Source: Streptomyces vietnamensis (GTDB lineage: Bacteria; Actinomycetota; Actinomycetes; Streptomycetales; Streptomycetaceae). Taken from it: a stretch of 64,000 nucleotides of DNA. Where the stretch lies: assembly GCF_000830005.1 (NCBI RefSeq), contig NZ_CP010407.1:6398001-6462000 (forward strand). The letters run 5' to 3'. Positions within the stretch are counted from its first letter, which is position 1. Every line of letters starts with the position of its first letter. Shown in pieces: positions 49,515 to 58,307 of the stretch. The notes below the pieces were generated by a model that ran no database searches, was not told the origin of the DNA, and saw only the letters and a program-made list of their open reading frames with translations. Both the position numbers and the translations under genes were made by a program.

Positions 49515-51938
49515 ATGCAGTGGACCAACAAGGGGAGCGCCCTGCTCCTCGCCGGGGTGCTCCTCGCGCTCTCCGGCCCGCTCGCGGCGCCCACCGCCAC
49601 GGGCGCGCCCGGGGCCCCAGGCACATCCCGTACGGCTGCCGAACCTGCAGAGGGGCCCGATCCGCTCGACTTCGCCGTCGTCGTCGACCAGTCGGCGAGC
49701 CTCGCCGAGAAGGACCTGGCGCGCGAGACCGAGGCGGCCGCGCTGCTCAGCCAGGGCGAGATATCGGAGCGCTCCCGGGCCACCGTCATCGGTTTCGGCA
49801 GCTCGGAGAAGCCCGGCCAGTCGCCCGTGCGCGACGTCTGCCCGCTCACCGTCGCCGACGCGGCGGGCCGCGAGCACCTCAGCGAGTGCGTCCAGGAGCT
49901 GGGCCGCCGGGACGCCGCCCGCATGGGCCCCGGCACCGACTTCCCGGCCGCCGTCCGGCAGGCGGTCACCCGCCTCACGGAGGGCCGGCCCGCCGCGGCG
50001 AAGGGGACGCCCAAGGTCGTCTTCCTGCTCACCGACGGCAGGCTGGACGTCGCCGACAGCCCCGAGTACGGCACCGACCGCGACACCCGCCAGTCCAACG
50101 GCGCGCGGCGGCTCACCGAGGAGCTCGCCCGCGCCCGGGCGGCCGGCGTCCAGATCTGGCCGCTCGGCTTCGGCAGCGAGATCGACCGCTCCGCCCTCAC
50201 CGCGATGGCCGAGGGCGGCTACCGGGGCGCCTGCTCCGACATCCCCGGCTCCGTCCCCCGCATGCGGGTCGTCGGCACGTCCGCCGAGATCGACAAGGCG
50301 CTCCAGGAGACCTTCGCAGCCGCCCGCTGCGCCCGGATCGCCCAGGGCACCGTCGGGAAGCCGCCCGCCGACCTGACCGTGACCATCCCGCCGATCGCCA
50401 CCGACGGCTCCCTCACGGTCGCCAAGCACGACCCGAAGGTGCGGGTCACCTACTACGACCCGGCGGGCCGCAAGGTGCCCGTACGGGGCGAGTCCGACGG
50501 CTCGACCTTCGAGGTGAGCGGCCAGGACGGGCCGGTCGAGGCGCTGCGCGTGAAGGACCCGCTGCCCGGCCGCTGGCGGGTGCACATCGAGGCGCCGGAG
50601 GGCCACCGCGACCGGGAGGTCGCCGTCCGGGCCATCTGGCAGGGCCGCCTCCGCTCCGACGTCACCCTCGATCCGGCGTCCCCGCGCGCGGGGGAGAAGG
50701 TCACCGTGCAGGTGCGGATGCAGACCCGGCGCGGGGTCGTCATCACCGATCCGCGGCAGCTGGCCGGTCTCACGGCCTCGGCCGAGGTCACCGGCGCGGG
50801 CTTCCGGCCCTTCGCCTTCCAGCTCGCCGACGACGGGCGGGCACCCGACGCGAAGGCCGGGGACGTCCGGTTCACCGGCACGTTCACCCTGCCCGCCGGG
50901 GCCACCGGCGACCTGGAGCTCGTCACGCGCATGGCGGCGCCCGGCATCACCTCCGACCGGCGCCCGGTGCACGCCCGGCGCGGCCCGGACGTGCCGGTGC
51001 TGACCGCGGGGCTCGCCGTCGACCGCGTCACCGTGCACCCGGGCGGCACCGTCCGCGGCACCCTCGACGTCACCAACAACGACTCCGCGCCGCACGCCCT
51101 GCGGCTGGCCCTCCAGGACCAGACGCCCGGCGCCGAGCTCACCGTCGCCCCGACGCAGGTCACCGCGGTCGCGGGCCGGAGCACCCGCGTCCCCTTCACG
51201 GTGACCCTCGCGGCCGGCACGGCCCTCGGCGAACTGGCCGGAAAGATCGCGGTCGTGGACACCGGCGACGGCGACGCCGTCCTCGACACGGCCTTCCTGG
51301 ACGTCCTCGTGGTGGCGCCGCCCACCTGGTGGGACCGCTGGTGGAAGGCCGTCACCGGCGGCGCCGTCCTCGTCCTCGTCCTCGCCGTCCTCGTCGGCAT
51401 CCGGCTCGTCGTCCGGCGGCGCCGCCGCGACCTCACCGGGACCAAGCTCGAACTGCTCGACGACGGCCGGTCCCTGTTCGAACTGACCGTCCGCAAGGGA
51501 CAGAGCGAGAACGGCTCCTTCGCCTTCACCGTCGACGAGCCGTACGGGGGTTCGCCGATGCTCCGCACCGTCCGCGGCGCCGCCGCCTCCACCGCCCACG
51601 TGCTGCGCCGCACCGGCTCCGGCGAACTGCTGCTGCGCCCCCGGGGCGGCCGGCAGGTGCCGGTCAGGCCCGGTGAGCCGATCGGCCTGGGCGAGCACGA
51701 ACTCGTCGTACGGGGCGGGCGCGTGCCCTCGCCGCGGAGGAACCGGCCCCCTCGGCGCCCCGGCCCCGGCACCGGACGCGGCGGGGACACCGGCCCCGGC
51801 CCCCGCACCGGCCCCGGCACGGGATCCGGCACCGGTTTCGCCCCCGGCACCTCCGGGACCCCCGGGACCTCCGAGCCAGGCGGGTCCGCTGGATCCGGCG
51901 GGTCCGGCGGGTCCGACCCCTACGACGGCAACTTCTGA
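49515..51938 (+). CDS. Membrane-anchored vWA-domain protein
   Basis: 807 residues. A signal peptide (~1-30, S-A-L-L-L-A-G-V-L-L-A-L-S-G-P-L-A-A) is followed by a von Willebrand A domain (~50-260) with an intact MIDAS set: D-Q-S-A-S, G-P-G-T-D and L-L-T-D-G. Then come beta-rich, Ig-like segments (~270-590), one membrane helix (~612-634), a cytoplasmic FHA-like or beta domain (~640-740) and a Gly/Thr/Pro-rich tail. The ATG at 49515 has GAGAGAG upstream; the GTG at 49503 is an alternative. It probably senses or binds a partner outside the membrane and signals inward. Confidence 0.88.
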   Translation: MQWTNKGSALLLAGVLLALSGPLAAPTATGAPGAPGTSRTAAEPAEGPDPLDFAVVVDQSASLAEKDLARETEAAALLSQGEISERSRATVIGFGSSEKPGQSPVRDVCPLTVADAAGREHLSECVQELGRRDAARMGPGTDFPAAVRQAVTRLTEGRPAAAKGTPKVVFLLTDGRLDVADSPEYGTDRDTRQSNGARRLTEELARARAAGVQIWPLGFGSEIDRSALTAMAEGGYRGACSDIPGSVPRMRVVGTSAEIDKALQETFAAARCARIAQGTVGKPPADLTVTIPPIATDGSLTVAKHDPKVRVTYYDPAGRKVPVRGESDGSTFEVSGQDGPVEALRVKDPLPGRWRVHIEAPEGHRDREVAVRAIWQGRLRSDVTLDPASPRAGEKVTVQVRMQTRRGVVITDPRQLAGLTASAEVTGAGFRPFAFQLADDGRAPDAKAGDVRFTGTFTLPAGATGDLELVTRMAAPGITSDRRPVHARRGPDVPVLTAGLAVDRVTVHPGGTVRGTLDVTNNDSAPHALRLALQDQTPGAELTVAPTQVTAVAGRSTRVPFTVTLAAGTALGELAGKIAVVDTGDGDAVLDTAFLDVLVVAPPTWWDRWWKAVTGGAVLVLVLAVLVGIRLVVRRRRRDLTGTKLELLDDGRSLFELTVRKGQSENGSFAFTVDEPYGGSPMLRTVRGAAASTAHVLRRTGSGELLLRPRGGRQVPVRPGEPIGLGEHELVVRGGRVPSPRRNRPPRRPGPGTGRGGDTGPGPRTGPGTGSGTGFAPGTSGTPGTSEPGGSAGSGGSGGSDPYDGNF

Positions 51939-51960
51939 ACGGGCACCGAGGAGAGACGAC

Positions 51961-54900
51961 ATGAAGATCTACCAGCCCATGCTCTTCGTCGGACTCGGCG
52001 GCACCGGCGGAAAGATCGGCAGCGAACTCGAACGACAGCTGCGCCGGGAGCTGTGCGGACCCGACGGCACCGACCTCGTCGACGGCGGCCGCCGGCTGCC
52101 CTTCCAGCTGCCCGACTGCCTCCAGTTCGTCTACGCCGACTTCAGCGAGGGCGAACTCCTCGGCTACCCCCAGTTCCGGGCCAAGGGCGCCGAGGGCGCC
52201 GCCTTCGCCCGTACCTCCCGCATCGTCCGCGACCTGCTGCCCACCGACTTCGACTCCTCGCCCGAAGTGGCCCGCATGCTGCGGGTCTCCCTCCACGAGG
52301 AGACCCGGTCCTGGCTGCCGCCGCAGGCCCGCCAGCCGCGCGTCGCCCCCCTCAACCACGGCGCCGGACAACTGCCGACCGTCGGGCGCTCCGCCCTCTT
52401 CGCGACCCTCCGCTCCGGCCTCGACCCCGTCCTGCGGCAGCTCCGCGAGGCGATCGGCGCCATCGGGCAGGCGGCCGGCGACCTCAAGCGGGTCGGCGGC
52501 GGCCGCATCCGGGGCTGCGACGTCTTCGTCGCCTTCTCCGTCGCCGGCGGCACCGGCGCCGGCATCTTCTACGACTTCATCCACCTCATCGGGCACGAGT
52601 TCCGCAACGCCCACGTGCCCGGCGTGAAGATCTACCCCCTCGTCGTCATGCCCTCCGCCTTCCCGCCCGAGGCGGGCGGCGGCCGCGAGGCCGAACTCAA
52701 CGCCGCCCGCGCCCTCGTGGACCTCTCCCGGCTCGTCGACGACCAGAACGTGCCCAACGCCCTCGACACCGTCGGCGACGTCGAGGAACACGGCCGGCTC
52801 AGCGTCACCTACCCCGGCGACGGGGTCGTCGCCCTGCGCCCCGCCACCATGCAGACCGCCTTCCTCTTCTCCAAGCCGGCCGTCATCGGCGCCGAGGACC
52901 TCCGCCGCTCCATCACCGCCATGGTGATGTCGCTGATCGGCACCGAACTCGGCGAGGACAGCAACTCGGTGAACCGCGCGGAGGACGACTACCAGTCCTT
53001 CGCCGCCAGCTTCATCAACAAGGCCGTGGAGCGCTCGACCCCGGCCCGTACCGGCATCGGCTACCGCGGCATGTCCACCAGCCTCGCCGCCTCCCTCACC
53101 GTGCCCATCGACGACCTCGCCGAGATCGTCGCCGCCCGGCTTCTCGCCCAGGCCGTCCGCGGCATGTCCGAACGCGCCCGGCGGCCCGCCCGGGACGGCC
53201 AGGACATGGTCCGGGACCTCTTCACCCGCTCCGGCATCGGCCGCCTGTGGAGCCGCGAGGCGCCGGACGTGCCGCTGCCCGAGCAACTGCCCCGGGGCAG
53301 CCGGGACATCACCCAGGAACTCCGGCAGCGGCTCAACGACATGGAGGACTCCCTCCAGCGCCTCGACGTCCACCTCGCCCGCGAGATCCCCCGCCTCACC
53401 GAGGACTTCAAGCCGGGCGCGGGCGCCCGCGAACTCCTCGGCCTCATCGGCCCGTTCCAGCTGGAGACCGTCCTCGCCGGCCTGCCGGGACACCCCGACC
53501 GGGTGGCCAGGGAAGGCTTCACCGGCATGCTCGACAACCGGCGCAACGACCCCGAACGGCCCCCGAACGTCCAGACCGCCGCCCCCAACATCCCCCACAT
53601 CAGGCGCAGCGTCGGCGGAGTCGTACCGGCCCGGTGGACCGACCCCGACGTCCAGGACACGCTCGCCGCGCAGCAGGCCTGGTACCAGTGGCGGGCCCGG
53701 GTCCTCTGGCACCGCGGCTGGCAGGCCGGCGAGAACCAGTGGCGGCGCTCCCTCAACCGCGTCACCGCCGAGATCGCCGAACTCACCAAGGTGCTCCGCG
53801 CCCACGAGCAGGACGAGGCGAAGTCCTTCGCCGACAGCCGCCGCGAGCTGTACCGGGACGACCGCGCGGGCATCGCCTACCTGCTGCCCCCGCAGAACAC
53901 CCTGCGCGCCTTCTACGACGACGTCGTCGACCGCCTCGCCCAGAGCGAGGGCCTCCCCGAGACCACCGACGCCGCGACCCTCCTCGACCGGCTCGTCGGG
54001 CCCGACGACTGGCGGCGCGCCCTCGACGCGGTCCGCCGCTCCTCGGGGGCGGCCGTGAAGGAGATCAAGCAGGTCGTCGAGCGGCGGGTCAAGCGCCTCT
54101 TCGGCGAGGCCAACGAGGACGTCTTCGCCCGCCCCCTGCTGCCCTCCATGGAGCTGCTGCTGCGGGCCGCCGCGGGCGACGAGACCGCCGAGGCCAAGGT
54201 CGACCCGCGCTGGCTCGACCAGTTCCGCTCCCGGCTCGCCGGACTCCTCCCGGTCGGCTTCATCCCGGACGGCAGCGGCCCGCTCAAGATCCTCATCGTG
54301 CACCCGGCGAGCGAGTCCGACGGCCGGGCCGCCGACTTCCTCGCCCAGGAACTCAACCTGCCCTCCCGGGTGTTCCCCGAGTGCCGGGCCGTCGACACCG
54401 ACTCCATCACCGTCGTCTTCTTCCGCAGCGGCATGAACCTCACCGACATCTCCGAGGTCCGCAACGTCCTCAGCCTCTGGTCCGAGGCCCGCGACTCCGG
54501 CGGCGAGGGCGACTTCCTGCACTGGCGCCAGCGGCTCGGCTACCAGGACGACTGGCTCGTCTCCACCGAACAGGACCGACAGCGCATCCTCCACCGGCTG
54601 CTCTGCGCCCTGTGGAACGGCCACATCGCCGCCGAGGGCCCCGCCGACTCCCCCCGCCTCGTCCGGATCCGCCTCCAGGAGGGCGAGTCCGCGACCATGT
54701 CGCTGCGCCTGGAGGGCTTCGACGGTTCGCTCTCCAGCTGGGCGGGGCTGCTGCGCGCGTACGAGCGGTGGGCGCTGCTCGACGAGGGGCAGATCATCGA
54801 GCAGTTCTGCGAACGGCTCATGCGCGCCCTGCCCAAGGGCCTCGCCCACGTCCCGGCGCCCCCGTCGCAGCTCTTCACCCACTTCGTGGAGCACGTCGCC

Positions 54901-55785
54901 CCGCGCCAGCTCGTCCTGATCGACGAGCTCGCCGCCGAGTACGGCGAGGCGGACAGCGAATGGCTCGCCCCGCTCCGCCACTTCTGGGAGGTCACCTACC
55001 CGGGCGCCCTCGACATGCGCTTCCCGAGCGCGGCCCACGCCACCCGCCCGAACCTCCGCACCCTCTACGACCGCCACGGCCCACGACAGGTCCGTGGCCA
55101 GGGCCGCCCGGCCGGACAGCGCCCGGGGCACGTCCCCCGGGCCCGCCAGGAGCCCCGCCCGCGCAGGGGGTACGAGGACGGAGCCGGGTACGGGCCGAGG
55201 CCCGGGTACGAGACCGGCACCGCCTACGAGTCCCGACCCGCCTACGAGTCCCGACCCGCCTACGAGTCCCGCCCCGGGTACGACTCCCGCCCCGGGCACG
55301 AGCCCCGCCCCGGGCACGAGCCTCGGCCCCGGTACGACGAGGGCGCCGCCCACGAGCCCCGACCCGCGTACGACGAGGGTGCCGGGCGCGAGCCCCGACC
55401 CGGACACAAGCCCCGGCCCGCCTACGACGAGGGCGCCGCCCACGAGTCCCGGCCCGGGCACGGGCCTCGACCCGCGTACGACGACGGGGCCGCTTACGAG
55501 GCCGGCCCCGGGCACGAGCCCCGCCCCTCGTACGACGACGGGGCCGGGCGTGAGGACGGGGTCCGGCGCGACCCCCGTTCCGCGTACGCGAACCGGCCCG
55601 CGCCCTCCGCCCCCTCCGCGCCGTCCGTCTACGAGGACGACTGGGAACTGGAGCCCGAGCCGGACTTCGGGCCCGACTACGAGGAGTACGGGGAGTACGA
55701 GGGGTACGAGGCCGGCCACGGCCCGGAGTTCGGGCCCGCCGACGGCGAGCCGCACCGCCGCGACCGGGCCGGTGAGGCGGAGTGA
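51961..55785 (+). CDS. Tubulin/FtsZ-superfamily protein (Tubulin_2-like)
   Basis: 1,274 residues. The N-terminus has G-L-G-G-T-G-G (11-17), and the tubulin/FtsZ T4 phosphate loop appears as S-V-A-G-G-T-G-A-G-I-F-Y (~194-205), with D-F-I-H-L following, as in the T4-H4 region. The remaining ~700 residues are helical with no recognised enzyme motif. The last ~210 residues are a low-complexity array of R-P-x-Y-E-S/R-P-x-Y-D-E-G-A units and an acidic tail. It is three to four times longer than FtsZ, so it is not a cell division protein. GGAGAG precedes the ATG. It is central to the conflict-type operon. I expect GTP binding and possibly polymerisation. Confidence 0.82.
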   Translation: MKIYQPMLFVGLGGTGGKIGSELERQLRRELCGPDGTDLVDGGRRLPFQLPDCLQFVYADFSEGELLGYPQFRAKGAEGAAFARTSRIVRDLLPTDFDSSPEVARMLRVSLHEETRSWLPPQARQPRVAPLNHGAGQLPTVGRSALFATLRSGLDPVLRQLREAIGAIGQAAGDLKRVGGGRIRGCDVFVAFSVAGGTGAGIFYDFIHLIGHEFRNAHVPGVKIYPLVVMPSAFPPEAGGGREAELNAARALVDLSRLVDDQNVPNALDTVGDVEEHGRLSVTYPGDGVVALRPATMQTAFLFSKPAVIGAEDLRRSITAMVMSLIGTELGEDSNSVNRAEDDYQSFAASFINKAVERSTPARTGIGYRGMSTSLAASLTVPIDDLAEIVAARLLAQAVRGMSERARRPARDGQDMVRDLFTRSGIGRLWSREAPDVPLPEQLPRGSRDITQELRQRLNDMEDSLQRLDVHLAREIPRLTEDFKPGAGARELLGLIGPFQLETVLAGLPGHPDRVAREGFTGMLDNRRNDPERPPNVQTAAPNIPHIRRSVGGVVPARWTDPDVQDTLAAQQAWYQWRARVLWHRGWQAGENQWRRSLNRVTAEIAELTKVLRAHEQDEAKSFADSRRELYRDDRAGIAYLLPPQNTLRAFYDDVVDRLAQSEGLPETTDAATLLDRLVGPDDWRRALDAVRRSSGAAVKEIKQVVERRVKRLFGEANEDVFARPLLPSMELLLRAAAGDETAEAKVDPRWLDQFRSRLAGLLPVGFIPDGSGPLKILIVHPASESDGRAADFLAQELNLPSRVFPECRAVDTDSITVVFFRSGMNLTDISEVRNVLSLWSEARDSGGEGDFLHWRQRLGYQDDWLVSTEQDRQRILHRLLCALWNGHIAAEGPADSPRLVRIRLQEGESATMSLRLEGFDGSLSSWAGLLRAYERWALLDEGQIIEQFCERLMRALPKGLAHVPAPPSQLFTHFVEHVAPRQLVLIDELAAEYGEADSEWLAPLRHFWEVTYPGALDMRFPSAAHATRPNLRTLYDRHGPRQVRGQGRPAGQRPGHVPRARQEPRPRRGYEDGAGYGPRPGYETGTAYESRPAYESRPAYESRPGYDSRPGHEPRPGHEPRPRYDEGAAHEPRPAYDEGAGREPRPGHKPRPAYDEGAAHESRPGHGPRPAYDDGAAYEAGPGHEPRPSYDDGAGREDGVRRDPRSAYANRPAPSAPSAPSVYEDDWELEPEPDFGPDYEEYGEYEGYEAGHGPEFGPADGEPHRRDRAGEAE
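55180..55560 (+). repeat. 18-bp-type tandem repeats in the tubulin-like gene
   Basis: TACGAGTCCCGACCCGCC and variants (TACGACGAGGGCGCC, GGGCACGAGCCCCGCCCC) repeat through this stretch and encode the R-P-x-Y/H-E/D array. Likely length-variable. Confidence 0.75.
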
Positions 55786-58307
55786 GCCCACGCGCCCTTC
55801 CCGTCCTGCCCGAACGGCCGCTGCCGGGCCACGCCGTCTGCCTCGACCTGCGCACACCCGTGGGGGAGGCGTACGACTCCGACGCCGCCGTCCGCGCGGC
55901 CCTGGACGTCCCGCAGCCCGGCGGCGAGCGGCGCTTCCTCGTCGTCGACGAGGCCGACCGGCTCGTCGCCCACCAACTGCTCTACGAACGCCTCTCCTCC
56001 TACGGGCCCGCGCACGTCGTCTGCCTGGCCGTCGGCACCCGGGGCGAACGGACCCTGAGCCGTTCCCTCACCCTGCGCCCGCCCGCCGCCGGCGTCCTGT
56101 GGGTCTTCGACTCCACGGAGGACGGCGTCCCGGGCGAGGCCGTCCTGCGCCCGCTCGTCGACGTCCTGTCCACGCCCGAGGTCTTCGACGCCGTCCTGCG
56201 CGCGCTCGGCGAGGTGGTGCACGGCGTCGCCGTGCCCGCCGTGCGGGTCCTGGAGCACGACCTCACCGACGAGGCCCGGGCGCGGGCCTGGCGGCAGGCG
56301 GTGGAGGGCCTTGCCGGACCCGACGTCCCGGCCGGGAACGTCTCCGCCGACCAGGTGCCGGGCGCGCTCGCGCTCCTCCTCGGCGAGGGCGTCCCGCGCT
56401 CCCTGTCCGGTCACCGGTGGCTGCCGGCCCACGGCCGGGCGGGGGCCCGGCTCGCCGCCTGCGAGGAGGCGGTCGGCGAGGCCGTCGACGGCTACCAGCG
56501 GGTCCGGGGCCCGGCCGGTCTCCTCACCGGCGCGGGCCGGACCGTCGACCTGCCGGCGGACGTCGAGCGGGTGACGGAGGAGCTGAACCGGTTCCGTACC
56601 GCCGTCGCGGACGCGTTCGGCGCGGTGGGCGGCACCCGGCTCACCGCCGAGCACCGGGGGGTGCTGCGCGACCGGGGGGTCGAACTGCCGGAGCTGCCGC
56701 GGGAGATCTCGCGGGCCGGGATCGTCCCGGCGCTGCGCGACCTCACCCACGACCTGATCGGCAAGGGGCTGCCGCTGCGGTCCGTGGCGGCCCGCCTCTC
56801 CGCGCTGTCGGCGCGCACCGCGCCCGTGGGCAGTGCGGCCCGGCTCGCCCGGCTCGACGCGATCTGCGGTCCCGAGCGGCTGCGGCGGCTCGGCGGCCGG
56901 TACCCCTTCACGGCCGGCGGTTCGCGCCCCGCGGCCTTCGCCGTCACCGGCCTCCTGGCGCTGCTCGCCGGGCTCTGGCCGCTGCTCGGCTGGGTCCTCG
57001 GTCCGGCCGTCGGCGCCCTCGCCGCCGGGCTCGCCCATCTGATGCTGCGACGCAGGCCCAACCGCTCGCCCGACGGCCGGATCGACGGCGGTGGTGCCAC
57101 GGGCGCGGCGCCCCGGCTCTTCGGCGGACTGCTCGGCGGTCTCCTCGGGGCGGGCCTCGGCCAGTTCCTCGGCCTGCCCGTCTGGGCGGGTGCGGTGGCG
57201 GCGACCGTGTCCGTGGCGGCCGTCGTCCTGCTCGCGCTGCGCGACTGGAGCCGGGCCGTGGACGACTGGTGGGCACGCGCCGACCCGGAGGAGGCCTGGC
57301 GGATCCTGCGGGAGATCCAGGACCTGGTGGTCACGACCGCCGTGCACGACTGGCTCTTCGCCGAGGTGCGCCACCACTGCTCGGCCGGGGCGGGAGCCGT
57401 GGCCGGGCTGCTCCGGGGCCTCGCGGAGACCGCCGACGCGCACGGCCGGCCGCACGCGGCGCGGACGGCCGACCGCCCGGAGGCCGATCCGCCGCCACCG
57501 GCCCGGGAGACCGGTGCGGCGTCCTGGAGCTGGGAGGACTGGAGGGACGACGCGGACGACTGGGGGGACGGAGCGGAGGACGAGCTGTGGTCCGACCCCG
57601 TCGGGGAACCCACGGCAGGGACGGACCCCGCCGCCCAGGAGCCGCCGCCGTTCCCCGACTCCGGGGACGGGCCGCCCCTGCCCCTCCCCGCGCCCGGGTG
57701 GCTGGAGCGGCGGTACGGGGACGGGGGCCCCGCGCTCGTCGACACCCTCGTCGGCGACCTGGTCGCCGGCACCGTCCTGATCCTCGACCGGTGCTGGGCG
57801 GGCATCGAGCGCGACCCCGGCGCCCTCGCGCGGGCCGGTCACGAGCAGCGGCTCACGGAGCTCCTGGACGAGACCCGGCTGCGTCTGGAGCGGGACGTGG
57901 CCGCCTCGCCGCCGCCCCGGTACGAGGGCCTGCCCGACCCCGACGCGCTCACCTCCCTCGCGGCCCTCACCGACCGTTCCGACCGGCCGGACGCGGCCCG
58001 CCTCACCGGGGTGGCCGCCGACGCGGTGGCCCGGCTGCTCCTGGCCGAGGACGACCCCGACCGTACGGTCGCGCTGTGCGGCCCCGAGCATCTGCGGCTG
58101 CTCTCCCACGATCCGCTCGCCGCCCGGCAGGTCCGGTTCGTGCCCGAGGCGATGCGGCGCGGGGCCGCCGGGGACGACATCTGGCGGGGCACCGCCGAGG
58201 ACGTGGTGTGGACCGGCGCGGGACGGCACGCCGGCATCCTCCGTCTCGTACCGCTGCGCACGGACGTCGTGCACACCGTCCGCGCCGAGGAGGCGGGAGA
58301 AACGTGA
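55782..58307 (+). CDS. Large membrane protein of the conflict-type operon
   Basis: 841 residues, GTG start overlapping the tubulin-like stop (GTGA). The N-terminal ~370 residues are soluble and mixed alpha/beta with F-L-V-V-D-E-A-D-R-L, which recalls a Walker B-like strand, but no P-loop is seen. Two hydrophobic regions (~386-420, about two helices, and ~445-487, about two helices) are separated by a basic loop. The C-terminal ~330 residues are soluble with an acidic Trp/Asp-rich linker (W-S-W-E-D-W-R-D-D). No family recognised. It may anchor the tubulin-like and GTPase components to the membrane. Confidence 0.75.
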   Translation: MSPRALPVLPERPLPGHAVCLDLRTPVGEAYDSDAAVRAALDVPQPGGERRFLVVDEADRLVAHQLLYERLSSYGPAHVVCLAVGTRGERTLSRSLTLRPPAAGVLWVFDSTEDGVPGEAVLRPLVDVLSTPEVFDAVLRALGEVVHGVAVPAVRVLEHDLTDEARARAWRQAVEGLAGPDVPAGNVSADQVPGALALLLGEGVPRSLSGHRWLPAHGRAGARLAACEEAVGEAVDGYQRVRGPAGLLTGAGRTVDLPADVERVTEELNRFRTAVADAFGAVGGTRLTAEHRGVLRDRGVELPELPREISRAGIVPALRDLTHDLIGKGLPLRSVAARLSALSARTAPVGSAARLARLDAICGPERLRRLGGRYPFTAGGSRPAAFAVTGLLALLAGLWPLLGWVLGPAVGALAAGLAHLMLRRRPNRSPDGRIDGGGATGAAPRLFGGLLGGLLGAGLGQFLGLPVWAGAVAATVSVAAVVLLALRDWSRAVDDWWARADPEEAWRILREIQDLVVTTAVHDWLFAEVRHHCSAGAGAVAGLLRGLAETADAHGRPHAARTADRPEADPPPPARETGAASWSWEDWRDDADDWGDGAEDELWSDPVGEPTAGTDPAAQEPPPFPDSGDGPPLPLPAPGWLERRYGDGGPALVDTLVGDLVAGTVLILDRCWAGIERDPGALARAGHEQRLTELLDETRLRLERDVAASPPPRYEGLPDPDALTSLAALTDRSDRPDAARLTGVAADAVARLLLAEDDPDRTVALCGPEHLRLLSHDPLAARQVRFVPEAMRRGAAGDDIWRGTAEDVVWTGAGRHAGILRLVPLRTDVVHTVRAEEAGET

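Noticed and set aside
51961-55785. FtsZ or plasmid TubZ segregation gene
   Set aside because: Far too long, no centromere-binding partner or iteron repeats, and it sits in a signalling-type operon.
51664-55857. Very long minus-strand open frame opposite the tubulin-like gene
   Set aside because: Low-complexity shadow without a recognisable fold; the plus strand has the ribosome site, coupling and motifs.
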